A stretch of 64,000 bases of DNA from Actinoplanes sp. NBC_00393 (GTDB lineage: Bacteria; Actinomycetota; Actinomycetes; Mycobacteriales; Micromonosporaceae). The stretch spans positions 4,306,501-4,370,500 of the forward strand of contig NZ_CP107942.1 of the NCBI RefSeq assembly GCF_036053395.1, written 5' to 3'. Positions 15,032 to 24,322 of the stretch are shown here, one piece after another (the first letter of the stretch is position 1; the number at the start of each line of letters is the position of its first letter). The notes beneath the pieces are model-generated. The model searched no databases. It had not been told where the DNA came from and saw only the letters and a program-made list of their open reading frames with translations. Made by a program: the position numbers and the translations under genes.

Positions 15032-17179
15032 GTGCGATCGAGACACATCACCACCGCCATCGCCGCGACCGTCCTCGCGGCGACCCTCCCCGCCGTCCCC
15101 GCCCAGGCCGCACCCTCGCAGTTCACCGTCGACCTGGCGACGAGCACCGGCGCCCTGCGCTACGGCGCCACCGGCTTCCTCTACGGCCTCGGCGACGAGG
15201 GCATCCCCACCGAGACCATGCTCGCCGCCCTCAAACCGCAGGTCACCGCCCAGAAAGCACCGGACGGTCTGCAGCACCCGAACGGCGACGCCCTGAAGAT
15301 CGCCCCGATGTTCAAGCGCGCCGGCGGCCGCGAGATCCAGATCTACATGCAGGACATCTACCAGCAGTGGCCGTACGAGAACCTCGGCATCAACGACTAC
15401 CTGGCCAAGGTGGACACCATCACCCGCAAGGTGGTCGTCGATCCGTACCGCAGCTCCTACGTCTACGTCCCGTTCAACGAGCCCGACTTGATCTGGTACG
15501 GCGGCAACCTGTCCGGGCTGCTCGCCGACTGGCGCACGGTGTTCCGCCGGATCCGCTCGATCGACCCGGGCGCCCGGATCGCCGGCCCGAACTTCGCCTC
15601 CTACCGCTCCGCCGACCTGCGCGCCTTCCTCACCTACGCCCGCGACAACAACGTGCTGCCGGACGTGATGGCCTGGCACGAGCTCGGCAACGATTTCTTC
15701 ACCAGCTGGCAGCAGCACTTCGACGACTACCGGGCGATCGAGCGCAGCCTCGGGGTCAGCGCCCGGCAGATCACCATCAACGAGTACGGCCGCTCCTCCG
15801 GCGACCTCGGCGTGTCCGGCAACCTGGTTCAGTTCGTCGCCAAGTTCGAGGCCAGCAAGGTGGACGGCTGCCTCGCCTACTGGACCACCGCGGGCGGGCT
15901 CAACGATCTGGTCACCCGCAACAACCAGGCGACCGGCGCGTGGTGGCTCTACAAGTGGTACGGCGAGCTGACCGGCAACACGGTCGCGGTCACGCCGCCG
16001 TCGGCGAGTGGGTCGCTGCAGGGCCTGGCCGCGCTGGACGCGAACAAGAAGCAGGCCCGGGTCATTCTGGGCGGCAACAATCCGGCCAGCGGCACCTACG
16101 ACACGAACGTGCTGGTCAAGGGTCTGCCGTCGTACCTGGGCAGCCGGGTGCACGCCACTGTCTGGGGTGTCGACACGTCCGGGACCAACCCGTCCGGCGG
16201 GCCGTACGTCGTCAAGGAGAATGACTTCACCGCCGCCAACGGGCAGATCACGGTGCCGTTGACGGGGCTGAAGGGCCAGTCGGCGTACCACGTCATCCTG
16301 ACTCCGGACCGGGATCTGACCGCGGCCTCGGCCAACCGCTACGAGGCCGAATATGCCGCCATCGGCGGCACCGCGCGGATCACCTACGGCAGCAACAGCG
16401 GCTACTCCGGGACCTACTTCACCGAGGGGTACGGGTCGAGCAGCACCGCCGCCACCAACTTCGTCGTCACCGCGCCCGCCGACGGCTACTACCAGCTGGC
16501 GTTGCGGTACTCGGCCGGGCCGCTGACCGGGGCGCCCGCGAACCGCTCGATCCGGCTGCGGGTCAACGGGTCGGATCTGACCGACGTGGCGCTGCCGGGC
16601 ACGGCTGACTGGAACACCTGGCGGACCGCCACCACCAAGGTCTACCTGCCGGCCGGGATCAACCGGATCGACTACCGGGCCTTCGCCAGCGACGACCGGG
16701 ATGCCGTCAACCTCGACTACCTCGACGTCACCGCCGCCACGGGCGCCGTCACCGCGTACGAAGCCGAAAGCGCGACCAACACGCTCAGCGGGACGGCCGT
16801 CAACGTCAGCGACGCCGCCGCTTCCGGCGGCCGCTACGTCGGCTGGATCGGCGCCGGCGCCGCCAACACGCTGCGCTTCAACGGCGTGACCGCACACGCG
16901 GCCGGCCGGTACCGCCTGGTCGTGAGCTATGCGAACGCCGAGGTGGTGGGCGAGCACGCCTACAACAACAACATCGTCGACCGGCACGCGGACATCAGCG
17001 TGAACGGCGGCGCCGCGAAACGGGCGGTTTTCCGCAACACCTTCGGCTGGTCCACCTACCGGACCGCGGTGGTCGACGTCGACCTGGCCGCCGGGGCCAA
17101 CACCATCACGTTCGGCAACGCCTCCAGCGGGTTCGCGCCGAACATCGACCGGATCCAGATCGCCGCAGTGCTGGGCTGA
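15032..17179 (+). CDS. Secreted clan GH-A glycosidase with two CBM35-like modules
   Basis: Predicted extracellular polysaccharide-degrading enzyme of 715 residues. The GTG at 15032 has AGGAG 6 nt upstream and starts a signal peptide ending VPAQA. A TIM-barrel glycosidase domain covers about residues 30-330: acid/base Glu150 in YVPFNEPD and nucleophile Glu251 in ITINEYGR, spaced about 100 residues as in clan GH-A (GH39/GH30-like; family not certain). Two beta-sandwich CBM35/CBM6-like modules follow (about 448-575, beginning YEAEYAAIGG, and 584-715, beginning YEAESATNTL). It is first in an operon with a GH36 alpha-galactosidase and an ABC importer, so it probably releases alpha-galactose-containing oligosaccharides from plant glycans. 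Confidence 0.82.
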   Translation: MRSRHITTAIAATVLAATLPAVPAQAAPSQFTVDLATSTGALRYGATGFLYGLGDEGIPTETMLAALKPQVTAQKAPDGLQHPNGDALKIAPMFKRAGGREIQIYMQDIYQQWPYENLGINDYLAKVDTITRKVVVDPYRSSYVYVPFNEPDLIWYGGNLSGLLADWRTVFRRIRSIDPGARIAGPNFASYRSADLRAFLTYARDNNVLPDVMAWHELGNDFFTSWQQHFDDYRAIERSLGVSARQITINEYGRSSGDLGVSGNLVQFVAKFEASKVDGCLAYWTTAGGLNDLVTRNNQATGAWWLYKWYGELTGNTVAVTPPSASGSLQGLAALDANKKQARVILGGNNPASGTYDTNVLVKGLPSYLGSRVHATVWGVDTSGTNPSGGPYVVKENDFTAANGQITVPLTGLKGQSAYHVILTPDRDLTAASANRYEAEYAAIGGTARITYGSNSGYSGTYFTEGYGSSSTAATNFVVTAPADGYYQLALRYSAGPLTGAPANRSIRLRVNGSDLTDVALPGTADWNTWRTATTKVYLPAGINRIDYRAFASDDRDAVNLDYLDVTAATGAVTAYEAESATNTLSGTAVNVSDAAASGGRYVGWIGAGAANTLRFNGVTAHAAGRYRLVVSYANAEVVGEHAYNNNIVDRHADISVNGGAAKRAVFRNTFGWSTYRTAVVDVDLAAGANTITFGNASSGFAPNIDRIQIAAVLG

Positions 17180-17194
17180 GAAACAGGAGCAACA

Positions 17195-19186
17195 GTGACC
17201 TTGGAATGGGCAAACCTGGTCATCGACCCCGGCGTGGACGGGCCCGCGGTGCTCCGCGGAACCGGGCAGCCGCTGGTCGAGGTCCTGGTCGCCGGGGAGG
17301 GCCGCGACCACGTGTCGCGGCGCTTCTCGGAGACCTCGATCGGCCGCCGGCTGCGGTTCACCGGGGTCGCGCAGACCCGCGACGGCGACTGGCACGAGCT
17401 GCGGCTCGACCAGCACGACGAGCGGACCGGTCTGGGCGTACGCCTCGCTCTGCGCCGGACCGACGGCGTCGCGGCCGTCCAGGTACGCACGACGGTGACC
17501 AACAACGGCCCCGACCCGGTCCTGCTGCTCGGTGTCACCTCCCTCGCGGCCGGCCGGCCCGGCCCGGTCGACGACCTCGACCTGGTCACCGGCGACAGCG
17601 AGTGGCTCGGCGAGGGCCGGTGGACCCGGCGCCCAGTGCGCGACCTGGTGCCCGACCTGCACCTGCGCGCGCACGGCCAGGACGGTCGCGGCTGCCATAC
17701 CGTGACCAGCACCGGAACCTGGTCCACCGGCACCCACCTGCCGACCGGCGGCCTGACCGACCGGACCACCGGCCGGTCCTGGTGGTGGCAGATCGAGCAC
17801 AACGGCCCGTGGCGCTACGAGGTCGGGGAACGCCGCGACGGCGTCTACCTGGCCCTGCTCGGGCCGACCGACATCGACCACCAGTGGCAGCAGTGGCTCG
17901 CCCCGGGCGAGTCGTTCACCACGGTCCCGGTCTCGCTGGCCGACTCGATCGAGGACCTCACCGCGCACCGGCGGGCGCTGCGCCACTCGGACAGCGCCCA
18001 CCCGGTGATCTTCAACGACTACATGAACACGCTGATGGGCGACCCGACCACGGCGAAACTGCTGCCGCTGATCGACGCCGCCGCGCAGGCCGGCGCCGAG
18101 GTGTTCTGCATCGACGCCGGCTGGTACGACAACGAGGCCGACTGGTGGGACAGCGTCGGCGAGTGGCAGCCGTCGCAGACCCGCTTCCCGCGCGGTCTCG
18201 AGGAGGTGATCGGCCGGATCCGCGGCCACGGCCTGGTCCCCGGGCTGTGGCTGGAGCCGGAGGTGATCGGGGTGCGCAGCCCGGTCGCCGACAAACTGCC
18301 CGACGCCGCGTTCCTGCAGCGTGGCGGTGTGCGGCTGGTCGAGCACGGCCGCTACCACCTGGACCTGCGGCACCCGGCCGCGATCGCGCACCTCGACGAC
18401 GTGGTGGACCGCCTCGTCGAGCAGCTCGGGGTCGGCTATTTCAAGCTGGACTACAACATCGACCCGGGCACCGGCACCGACCTCGGCACACCCAGCACCG
18501 GCGCCGGGCTGCTCGCCCACAACCGTGCCCACCTGGCCTGGCTCGACGAGGTCCTGGCCCGGCATCCCGGCCTGATCCTGGAGAACTGCGCCTCCGGGGC
18601 GATGCGCGCCGACTACGCCCTGCTCAGCCGGATGCACCTGCAGTCGACCAGCGACCAGCAGGACTTCCGGCTGTACCCGCCGATCGCGGTGGCCGCGCCG
18701 CTGTCCGTGCTGCCCGAGCAGGCGGCGAGCTGGGCCTACCCGCAGCCGGAGATGACCGCCGAGGAGATCGCGTACACCATGTGCACCGGTCTGCTGGGCC
18801 GGCTCTACCTTTCCGGGCGTCTCGACATCATGCGCCCTGACCAGCAGGAACTCGTACGCGAGGGCGTGCTCGCCCACCAGGCCGTCCGTCCGGAGATCGC
18901 CGCGAGCGTCCCGCTCTGGCCGACTGGCCTGCCCGGCTGGGACGACACCTGGCTCGCCCTCGGGTTGCGCGCCGGCGACACCACCTACCTCGGCCTCTGG
19001 CGGCGCCCGGGCGCCGACCCGAGCGTCACCCTGCCGCTGTCCGCCGGCGAGGTCGAGGTGCTCTACCCGCGACGCCTCCCGGAGTGGTCATACTCCTGGG
19101 CGCCCGGGGGGCTCACCGTGACCACCGATCAGACCGACCCGTACGCGGCCCGGATCTTCCGGATCCGCCACCGCCCCTCCCGATAA
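17195..19186 (+). CDS. GH36 family alpha-galactosidase (cytoplasmic)
   Basis: Hydrolyses terminal alpha-galactosyl residues. The 663-residue protein has the GH36 order: N-terminal beta-sandwich (to about residue 265), TIM barrel (about 270-570) and a C-terminal beta domain. The nucleophile is Asp419 in YFKLDYN, the acid/base Asp487 in STSDQQDF, with ILENCASGAMRADY between them. No signal peptide, so it acts inside the cell on imported sugar. GTG 17195 follows AGGAG at a 6-nt distance, 16 bp after the secreted glycosidase. An ABC binding protein gene follows 8 bp later. Confidence 0.92.
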   Translation: MTLEWANLVIDPGVDGPAVLRGTGQPLVEVLVAGEGRDHVSRRFSETSIGRRLRFTGVAQTRDGDWHELRLDQHDERTGLGVRLALRRTDGVAAVQVRTTVTNNGPDPVLLLGVTSLAAGRPGPVDDLDLVTGDSEWLGEGRWTRRPVRDLVPDLHLRAHGQDGRGCHTVTSTGTWSTGTHLPTGGLTDRTTGRSWWWQIEHNGPWRYEVGERRDGVYLALLGPTDIDHQWQQWLAPGESFTTVPVSLADSIEDLTAHRRALRHSDSAHPVIFNDYMNTLMGDPTTAKLLPLIDAAAQAGAEVFCIDAGWYDNEADWWDSVGEWQPSQTRFPRGLEEVIGRIRGHGLVPGLWLEPEVIGVRSPVADKLPDAAFLQRGGVRLVEHGRYHLDLRHPAAIAHLDDVVDRLVEQLGVGYFKLDYNIDPGTGTDLGTPSTGAGLLAHNRAHLAWLDEVLARHPGLILENCASGAMRADYALLSRMHLQSTSDQQDFRLYPPIAVAAPLSVLPEQAASWAYPQPEMTAEEIAYTMCTGLLGRLYLSGRLDIMRPDQQELVREGVLAHQAVRPEIAASVPLWPTGLPGWDDTWLALGLRAGDTTYLGLWRRPGADPSVTLPLSAGEVEVLYPRRLPEWSYSWAPGGLTVTTDQTDPYAARIFRIRHRPSR

Positions 19187-19194
19187 GGATTGCG

Positions 19195-20502
19195 ATGAAA
19201 CGCTGGATCAGCGCCGCCGGCGCACTGCTGCTCGCCGCCGGTCTCGCCGCCTGCACCGACCCGGGCGCCGAGACGACCACCGACGCGACCGCGATCACCT
19301 GGGCCGACCCGGCCGCCAAGCTGGACGGCGTCAAGCTGACCATCTGGGCCGCGCAGAACAGCAACACCGTCCCGAAGAAAGTGGTCGAGGGCTTCCAGCA
19401 GGCCACCGGCGCCACGGTCGAGGTGGTCACCATCCCCGACCCGTACGAGCAGGGCATCCAGACCAAGGTCGCCACCGGCGACAAACCGGACCTGGCGTTC
19501 TGGCAGCCGACCGCCTCCATGCTGACCGCGATCAACGCGAAGACCAACCTGCAGCCGCTGACCGGCGCCCCCTGGCTCTCGTCGGTGGACCCCGCCCTCA
19601 AGGACATCACCGGCATCCTCGACGACACCCGGTACGCCGCCCTGGTCACCAGCCCGGCCGTCGAGGGCGTCTACTACAACAAGGAGGTCTTCGCGGCCAA
19701 CGGGATCACGGCGAACCCGAAGAACTTCGACGAGCTGATCGAGGTCGCGCGCACCCTCAAGGGCAAGGGCGTCACCCCGTTCTACGAGATGGGCGCGGAC
19801 CGCTGGGCCACCCAGTGGTGGGTGCAGGTGCAGCTCGCCGACGCGGCCAAGGCCGGGCTGTGGGACCGGATCAACACCGGGCAGGAGAAGTTCACCGACA
19901 AGACGGTTCTTTCCGCCATCGAAAAATATCAGGCGCTGATCAAGGATGGTCTGTTCAACAAGGACATCAAGACCGCCAAATTCGAGGACCAGGGTACGGC
20001 GCTGCTGGACGGCAAGGCGGCGATGGTCGTGCAGGTCAACTCGTTCTTCGGTCAGCTGCAGGCCAAGGCCGACACCGCCACGCTGAACAAGAAGATCGGC
20101 TTCTTCCCGATCGCGCCGTCCGGCAACATCGGCACCTTCATCCCGGACCAGTCCAACGCGCTGGTCGCCTTCAAGACCGGTGACGCCAAGCGCGAGGCGG
20201 CGGCCCGGCAGCTGCTCGCCTACTGGATGGGCCCCGGCTACCAGGACTTCATCACCGACCGCAACACGGTCTCGCTGCAGACCGGGGTGGCCAACCCGTC
20301 CGGCGTACCTCAGGCCCTTCTCGACGTGCACGCCGCGGTCGGCTCCTCGGCCGGCTCGATGCAGGCCCTCGCGGTCGCCAACCCCGACCTGTACCTCAAC
20401 CTGGCCGACATGATCGCCGGCACGATGACCCCGCAGCAGGTCGCCCAGGCCACCCAGGACCAGTTCGAGCAGCTCGCCAAGGCCGCCGGTTACCTCAAGT
20501 GA
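19195..20502 (+). CDS. ABC transporter sugar-binding lipoprotein
   Basis: Extracellular solute-binding protein, family 1 (CUT1 type), 435 residues. Lipoprotein signal MKRWISAAGALLLAAG with lipobox LAAC; the mature protein starts at that Cys. The body has family hallmarks: LTIWAAQNSNTVPKKVVEGF, KPDLAFWQP, GVYYNKEVFAANGI and TFIPDQSNALVAF. It delivers an oligosaccharide, here probably an alpha-galactoside, to the two permeases encoded next. Its stop overlaps the next start (GTGA). The ATG at 19195 lies 9 nt after TAAGGA. Confidence 0.92.
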   Translation: MKRWISAAGALLLAAGLAACTDPGAETTTDATAITWADPAAKLDGVKLTIWAAQNSNTVPKKVVEGFQQATGATVEVVTIPDPYEQGIQTKVATGDKPDLAFWQPTASMLTAINAKTNLQPLTGAPWLSSVDPALKDITGILDDTRYAALVTSPAVEGVYYNKEVFAANGITANPKNFDELIEVARTLKGKGVTPFYEMGADRWATQWWVQVQLADAAKAGLWDRINTGQEKFTDKTVLSAIEKYQALIKDGLFNKDIKTAKFEDQGTALLDGKAAMVVQVNSFFGQLQAKADTATLNKKIGFFPIAPSGNIGTFIPDQSNALVAFKTGDAKREAAARQLLAYWMGPGYQDFITDRNTVSLQTGVANPSGVPQALLDVHAAVGSSAGSMQALAVANPDLYLNLADMIAGTMTPQQVAQATQDQFEQLAKAAGYLK

Positions 20503-21380
20503 CCACTGCCATCGGAACGCTGACGAAGGCCCGGGCGCTGCCGAAAGCAGCCCCGGGCACCATCACCCGGCGCACGCATCCACTGTGGTTCCTTCTTCCC
20601 GCGTACGCGTTGCTGCTCGTCTTCTTCGTGCTGCCGACGGTCTACCAGTTCATCTACGCGTTCACCGACTGGTCCGGGTTCAAGGCGTCGATCAACCCGG
20701 TCGGCACGGAGAACTTCGCCCAGCTCGCCTCGGACGGCACGCTGTTCCGGTCGCTGCGGATCACGCTCGTGTACGCCGTACTCGTGGCGATCTTCCAGAA
20801 TGTGTTCGGCTTCGGCCTGGCCGTGCTCCTGGAACGCGACACCGTGCTCAACCGGATCGCCCGCACGTTCTTCCTGATCCCGGTGCTGATGTCCGCGCTC
20901 GCCGTCGGCTACATCTTCCAGGCCCTGTTCAAGGGCACCGGCCTGCTGGCCGACACCACCTGGACCATCGTGGTCGTCTCACTGATCCACGCCTGGAAGT
21001 GGATGGGCCTGGCCATGCTGATCTACCTGGCCGGCCTGAAGACCGTCCCGCTCGACGTCCTGGAGGCGGCCCGCATCGACGGCGCCTCCCGGTGGCGGAC
21101 CTTCTGGAAGGTCCGCGCCCCGCTGCTCGCCCCGGCTGTCACCTTCAACGTGGCGACCGCCCTGCTCGGCTCGATGAACGGCTTCGACATCGTGCAGGCC
21201 ACCACCGGCGGCGGCCCGGCGCGGACCACCGAACTGCTCAACATCTTCATCTACCGCACCTTCGGCCAGGGCCTGTTCGCCCAGGCCACCACCATGAGCC
21301 TGGTCCTGTTCCTGATGGTGGTGGTGCTGGCGTTCCCGGTCATCCGGCTGCTGCGCAAACGCGAGGAGGTCATGTCGTGA
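20499..21380 (+). CDS. ABC sugar transporter permease (MalF type)
   Basis: Inner-membrane permease of 293 residues with six predicted helices starting LWFLLPAYALLLVFFVLPTV. The cytoplasmic EAA loop is LEAARIDGASRWRTFWKVRA, the contact for the ATPase. The GTG start overlaps the binding-protein stop by 4 bp. No ATPase gene is in the operon; in actinobacteria a shared MsiK-type ATPase usually serves CUT1 importers. Confidence 0.92.
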   Translation: MTTAIGTLTKARALPKAAPGTITRRTHPLWFLLPAYALLLVFFVLPTVYQFIYAFTDWSGFKASINPVGTENFAQLASDGTLFRSLRITLVYAVLVAIFQNVFGFGLAVLLERDTVLNRIARTFFLIPVLMSALAVGYIFQALFKGTGLLADTTWTIVVVSLIHAWKWMGLAMLIYLAGLKTVPLDVLEAARIDGASRWRTFWKVRAPLLAPAVTFNVATALLGSMNGFDIVQATTGGGPARTTELLNIFIYRTFGQGLFAQATTMSLVLFLMVVVLAFPVIRLLRKREEVMS

Positions 21381-22204
21381 GCGACCTGCCGATCTGGCGG
21401 CGGCTGCAACCCGTCGCCGCACTCGTCCTGGTCGTCGCGCTGATCGGGATTCCGCTGTGGCTGGTCGTGGCGACCGCCGGCAAGTCGCAGGGCGAGGCGA
21501 TCGATCCGAACCTGAGCCCGCCCACCGAGTGGCACCTGTGGGACAACCTGCGGCAGGTGTGGATCGACGCCGACGTGCCGGCCGCGCTGTTCGGCAGCCT
21601 GCTGATCGTGGTGCCGACCGTGGCCGGGGTCCTGGTGCTCGGCTCGATGGCGGCCTGGGTGCTGGCCCGGCGCGGCTCCCGGCTGACCGCGGTGCTGTAC
21701 GCGCTCGGCATCAGCGGCATCATCCTGCCGCCGGCCGTGGTCACCGTGGTGCTGCTGCTGCGCCAGCTCGGCCTGGCCGGCACCGCGATCGGGATGATCG
21801 GCGTCTACCTCGGCATCTACCTGTCCACGGTGATCTTCTTCGTCACCGGATTCGTCCGGACCATCCCCTCCTCGTTGGAGGAGGCGGCGCAGATCGACGG
21901 GGCCGGGCCGGTCGCGGTGTTCCGCAAGGTGGTGCTGCCGCTGCTGCGCCCGGTGCTGGCCACCGCGACCATCCTGATCTGCCTGTACGTCTGGAACGAC
22001 GTGTTCTACGCGTTCTTCGTGGTCGGCGGCCGGCTGGACACCCTGCCGCTGAACCTGTTCCGGGTGGCCAGCGCCGGCCTGTACCTGAACAACTGGCACC
22101 TGATCTTCGCGTACGTGATCCTGATGAGCCTGCCGCTGGTCGCTGTCTTCGCGGTCGCCCAGCGAAAGATCATCTCGGGCATCACCGGCGGCGCCGTCAA
22201 ATAG
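21377..22204 (+). CDS. ABC sugar transporter permease (MalG type)
   Basis: Second permease of 275 residues, six helices, EAA loop EEAAQIDGAGPVAVFRKVVL. The GTG at 21377 overlaps the previous stop by 4 bp and has GAGGAGG upstream. Last gene of the operon; its final 8 bp overlap the convergent HxlR gene, leaving no space for an intergenic terminator. Confidence 0.92.
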   Translation: MSDLPIWRRLQPVAALVLVVALIGIPLWLVVATAGKSQGEAIDPNLSPPTEWHLWDNLRQVWIDADVPAALFGSLLIVVPTVAGVLVLGSMAAWVLARRGSRLTAVLYALGISGIILPPAVVTVVLLLRQLGLAGTAIGMIGVYLGIYLSTVIFFVTGFVRTIPSSLEEAAQIDGAGPVAVFRKVVLPLLRPVLATATILICLYVWNDVFYAFFVVGGRLDTLPLNLFRVASAGLYLNNWHLIFAYVILMSLPLVAVFAVAQRKIISGITGGAVK

Positions 22205-22676
22205 CGCGGGCGATGGCGTCCCGCTCCGCGGCCGCCCGCTCGGCCTCCGCCTTCTCGGCCACTACCCGCCGGTCGTAAGTGTTGCGGGCCGCCACGATCT
22301 CGCCCTGATGCGACTCGGTCCAGGTGACCAGCGTGCGGATGGTCTCGTGCAGAGTCGCGCCGAGGGGCGTCAGCGCGTAGTCGACCCGCGGCGGCACGGT
22401 CGCGTGCACGGTGCGCGAGACCAAGCCGTCGCGTTCCAGGTGCCGCAGGGTCTGCGCGAGCATCCGCTGGCTCACGCCGTCGATCTTGCGCTTGAGCTCG
22501 GTGAACCGCAGCGTGCGCCGCTCCAGCAGGGCGATCACCAGCAGCGACCACTTGTCGGCCACCCGGTCGAGGATCTGCCGGACCTCGCAGTCCTCCCGGG
22601 TGTCCCACTGCCAGACGTCGTAGTCGCCGTCGGTTACCTCGCAGGAACCGGGTTCTTCGGAAGTGCGTTCTTCCAT
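22197..22676 (-). CDS. HxlR-family transcriptional regulator
   Basis: Winged-helix MarR-like regulator of 159 residues. HxlR signature: CEVRQILDRVADKWSLLVIA, then LRFTELKRKIDGVSQRMLAQ, TLRHLERDGLVSRTVHATVP, VDYALTPLG. The C-terminal 30 residues are a charged helix (EKAEAERAAAERDAIARAI). It is divergent from a DHA2 exporter with a 58-bp gap holding an inverted repeat, so it probably represses that exporter. HxlR proteins often sense electrophiles or oxidants through an N-terminal Cys, and one (EDCEVRQ) is present. Confidence 0.9.
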   Translation of the reverse strand: MEERTSEEPGSCEVTDGDYDVWQWDTREDCEVRQILDRVADKWSLLVIALLERRTLRFTELKRKIDGVSQRMLAQTLRHLERDGLVSRTVHATVPPRVDYALTPLGATLHETIRTLVTWTESHQGEIVAARNTYDRRVVAEKAEAERAAAERDAIARAI

Positions 22677-22702
22677 GGTTCCCGATACTGCCCGACGATC
22701 GA

Positions 22703-22725
22703 CCCGGTTACCAAAAAGAACCGGG
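22703..22725. promoter_or_regulatory. Inverted repeat in the HxlR/MFS divergent gap
   Basis: CCCGGTT (22703-22709) and AACCGGG (22719-22725) are 7-bp arms separated by 9 nt, just upstream of the MFS start. Candidate HxlR operator; part of the right arm also serves as the MFS Shine-Dalgarno. Confidence 0.4.
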
Positions 22726-22734
22726 AGAAAACAG

Positions 22735-24135
22735 ATGAACGTACGGGCATGGGGAGTCCTGTTCGTCCTGAGCGGGGCGATCTTCCTGGAAGGCATCGAC
22801 GTGGCGATGCTCAACGTGGCATTACCCGCGATCCGCGACGACCTCGGGTTGAGTACCGGCACCCTCAGCGGTGTGGTCAGCGCGTACGTCCTCGGCTACG
22901 GCGGCTTCATGCTGCTCGGCGGGCGGGCCGCGGACCTGCTCGGCAAGCGGCGGATGTTCCTGCTCTGGCTGACCGTCTTCCTGATCTTCTCGGGCCTCGG
23001 CGGGTTCGCCACCGAAGGCTGGATGCTGCTCACCGCCCGCTTCGTCACCGGGGTCGCCGCCGCGTTCATGGCGCCCGCCGGCCTGGCCCTGATCACCGGC
23101 ACGTTCCCGGAGGGCCCGCCGCGCAACCGGGCCCTCGGCGTCTACGCCGGCACCGCGGCCGGCGGCTTCTCGCTCGGCCTGGTCGCCGGCGGGGTGCTGG
23201 CTTCGGCCGGCTGGCGCTGGGTGTTCTTCGCCCCGGTCATCCTGGCCGCGGTGATCCTGGCCGCCGCGATACCGCTGCTGCGCGACGACACTCCCCCGGC
23301 ACGCCCGGCGCGAGGCAGCTTCGACCTGGCCGGCGCAGCCGCGGTCACCACCAGCATGTTGCTTCTGGCGTACGGGGTGGTCCGCCTGGAACACGGCACC
23401 GAAGGTTTCGGCATCACCCTGTCCGTGTTCGCCGCCGGTTTCGCCGCGCTGGCTGCGTTCGTCGGCATCGAACGGCGCTCCCCCGCCCCGCTGGTCCGGC
23501 TCGGGATCCTGCGCACCCCGGGTCTGGTCCGGGTCAACGCCGGCGCGCTGCTGTTCCTGACCGCGTTCGCCGGGTTCCAGTTCGTCATCACGCTCTACCT
23601 GCAGGAGCTGCGCGGCTGGAGTCCGCTGCAGACCGGTCTGGCGATGCTGATCGTCGGCATCGACACGATTCTGGCGCCCACGCTGACGCCGAAGCTGGTC
23701 AACCGGTTCGGCACCGCCCGGGTGCTGTTCGCCGGCATCTGCTCGGCGGTGCTGGGCTACGCGCTGTTCCTGCCGGTCAGCGCGGACTGGACGTACGCCG
23801 CGATGCTGCCCAGCATGCTGCTGCTCGGCCTGGCGTTCTCGCTGGCCTACGGCCCGCTGACCACCGCGGCCACCGACGGCGTCGCCGAGCACGAGCACGG
23901 CCTGGCCGGCGGCCTGCTCTACACCTCGATCCAGTTCGGCACCGCGCTGGGCGTGTCGGCGGTGACCGCGCTGAGCGTGGTCGCCCTCGACACGGCCGGC
24001 TCCCCGATCACCCTGGAGGCGATCCGCACCGCCCTGATCCTGCCCGCCGCCGCCGCGGTCCTCGCCGCGATCATCACCGCGTTCGGCCTGCGCGCCCGCA
24101 CATCCGTCCCGACCCCGACCCCGGCCCCGGTGTAG
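22735..24135 (+). CDS. MFS transporter, DHA2 type
   Basis: Multidrug or metabolite exporter of 466 residues, about 14 helices. Helix 1 reads FLEGIDVAMLNVALPAIRDD, motif A GGRAADLLGKRRMFLLWLTV, and GVLASAGWRWVFFAPVIL marks the DHA2 motif-C region. The ATG at 22735 follows GGGAG at 9 nt. Divergent from and probably controlled by the HxlR regulator. The tail is a short Pro/Thr-rich segment (SVPTPTPAPV). Confidence 0.9.
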   Translation: MNVRAWGVLFVLSGAIFLEGIDVAMLNVALPAIRDDLGLSTGTLSGVVSAYVLGYGGFMLLGGRAADLLGKRRMFLLWLTVFLIFSGLGGFATEGWMLLTARFVTGVAAAFMAPAGLALITGTFPEGPPRNRALGVYAGTAAGGFSLGLVAGGVLASAGWRWVFFAPVILAAVILAAAIPLLRDDTPPARPARGSFDLAGAAAVTTSMLLLAYGVVRLEHGTEGFGITLSVFAAGFAALAAFVGIERRSPAPLVRLGILRTPGLVRVNAGALLFLTAFAGFQFVITLYLQELRGWSPLQTGLAMLIVGIDTILAPTLTPKLVNRFGTARVLFAGICSAVLGYALFLPVSADWTYAAMLPSMLLLGLAFSLAYGPLTTAATDGVAEHEHGLAGGLLYTSIQFGTALGVSAVTALSVVALDTAGSPITLEAIRTALILPAAAAVLAAIITAFGLRARTSVPTPTPAPV

Positions 24136-24172
24136 CCGCGGGCCGGCCGGCCTCTCCGATCACCCGGCCGCC

Positions 24173-24235
24173 CTGAAACGCTCCTGGTAGGCGGCCCGCC
24201 ACCACCAGCCGCCGCCAAGGCCTGCAACCGAGACC
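24173..24235. repeat. Single copy of the 63-bp intergenic repeat
   Basis: One diverged unit in the gap between the convergent MFS and transporter genes. It has the same core as the large arrays: GGCGGC (24190-24195), 12 nt, GCCGCC (24208-24213). The following bases align with the 3' half of the 59.8-kb unit (CCAAGGC..GCAACCG..GACCCGGAA). The rest of the gap (24136-24322) holds GC-rich inverted segments and nothing else recognisable. Confidence 0.5.
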
Positions 24236-24322
24236 CGGAACCGCCCGCTCGGCGGCTCGCCACCGCGGGCCGCCCGCGAGGCACGCATCCCGGACCGGAT
24301 CCGTGGCGGCGAGGAGCCGCCG

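Noticed and set aside
15008..18877. A 1289-codon open frame on the minus strand
   Set aside because: It lies antisense to the secreted glycosidase and GH36 genes, which have full catalytic motifs, signals and ribosome-binding sites; the antisense protein is low-complexity Val/Arg/Gly sequence typical of GC-rich shadow frames.
20499..22204. Missing ATPase as evidence for a broken ABC operon
   Set aside because: Actinobacterial CUT1 sugar importers usually share one MsiK-type ATPase encoded elsewhere, so its absence is normal.
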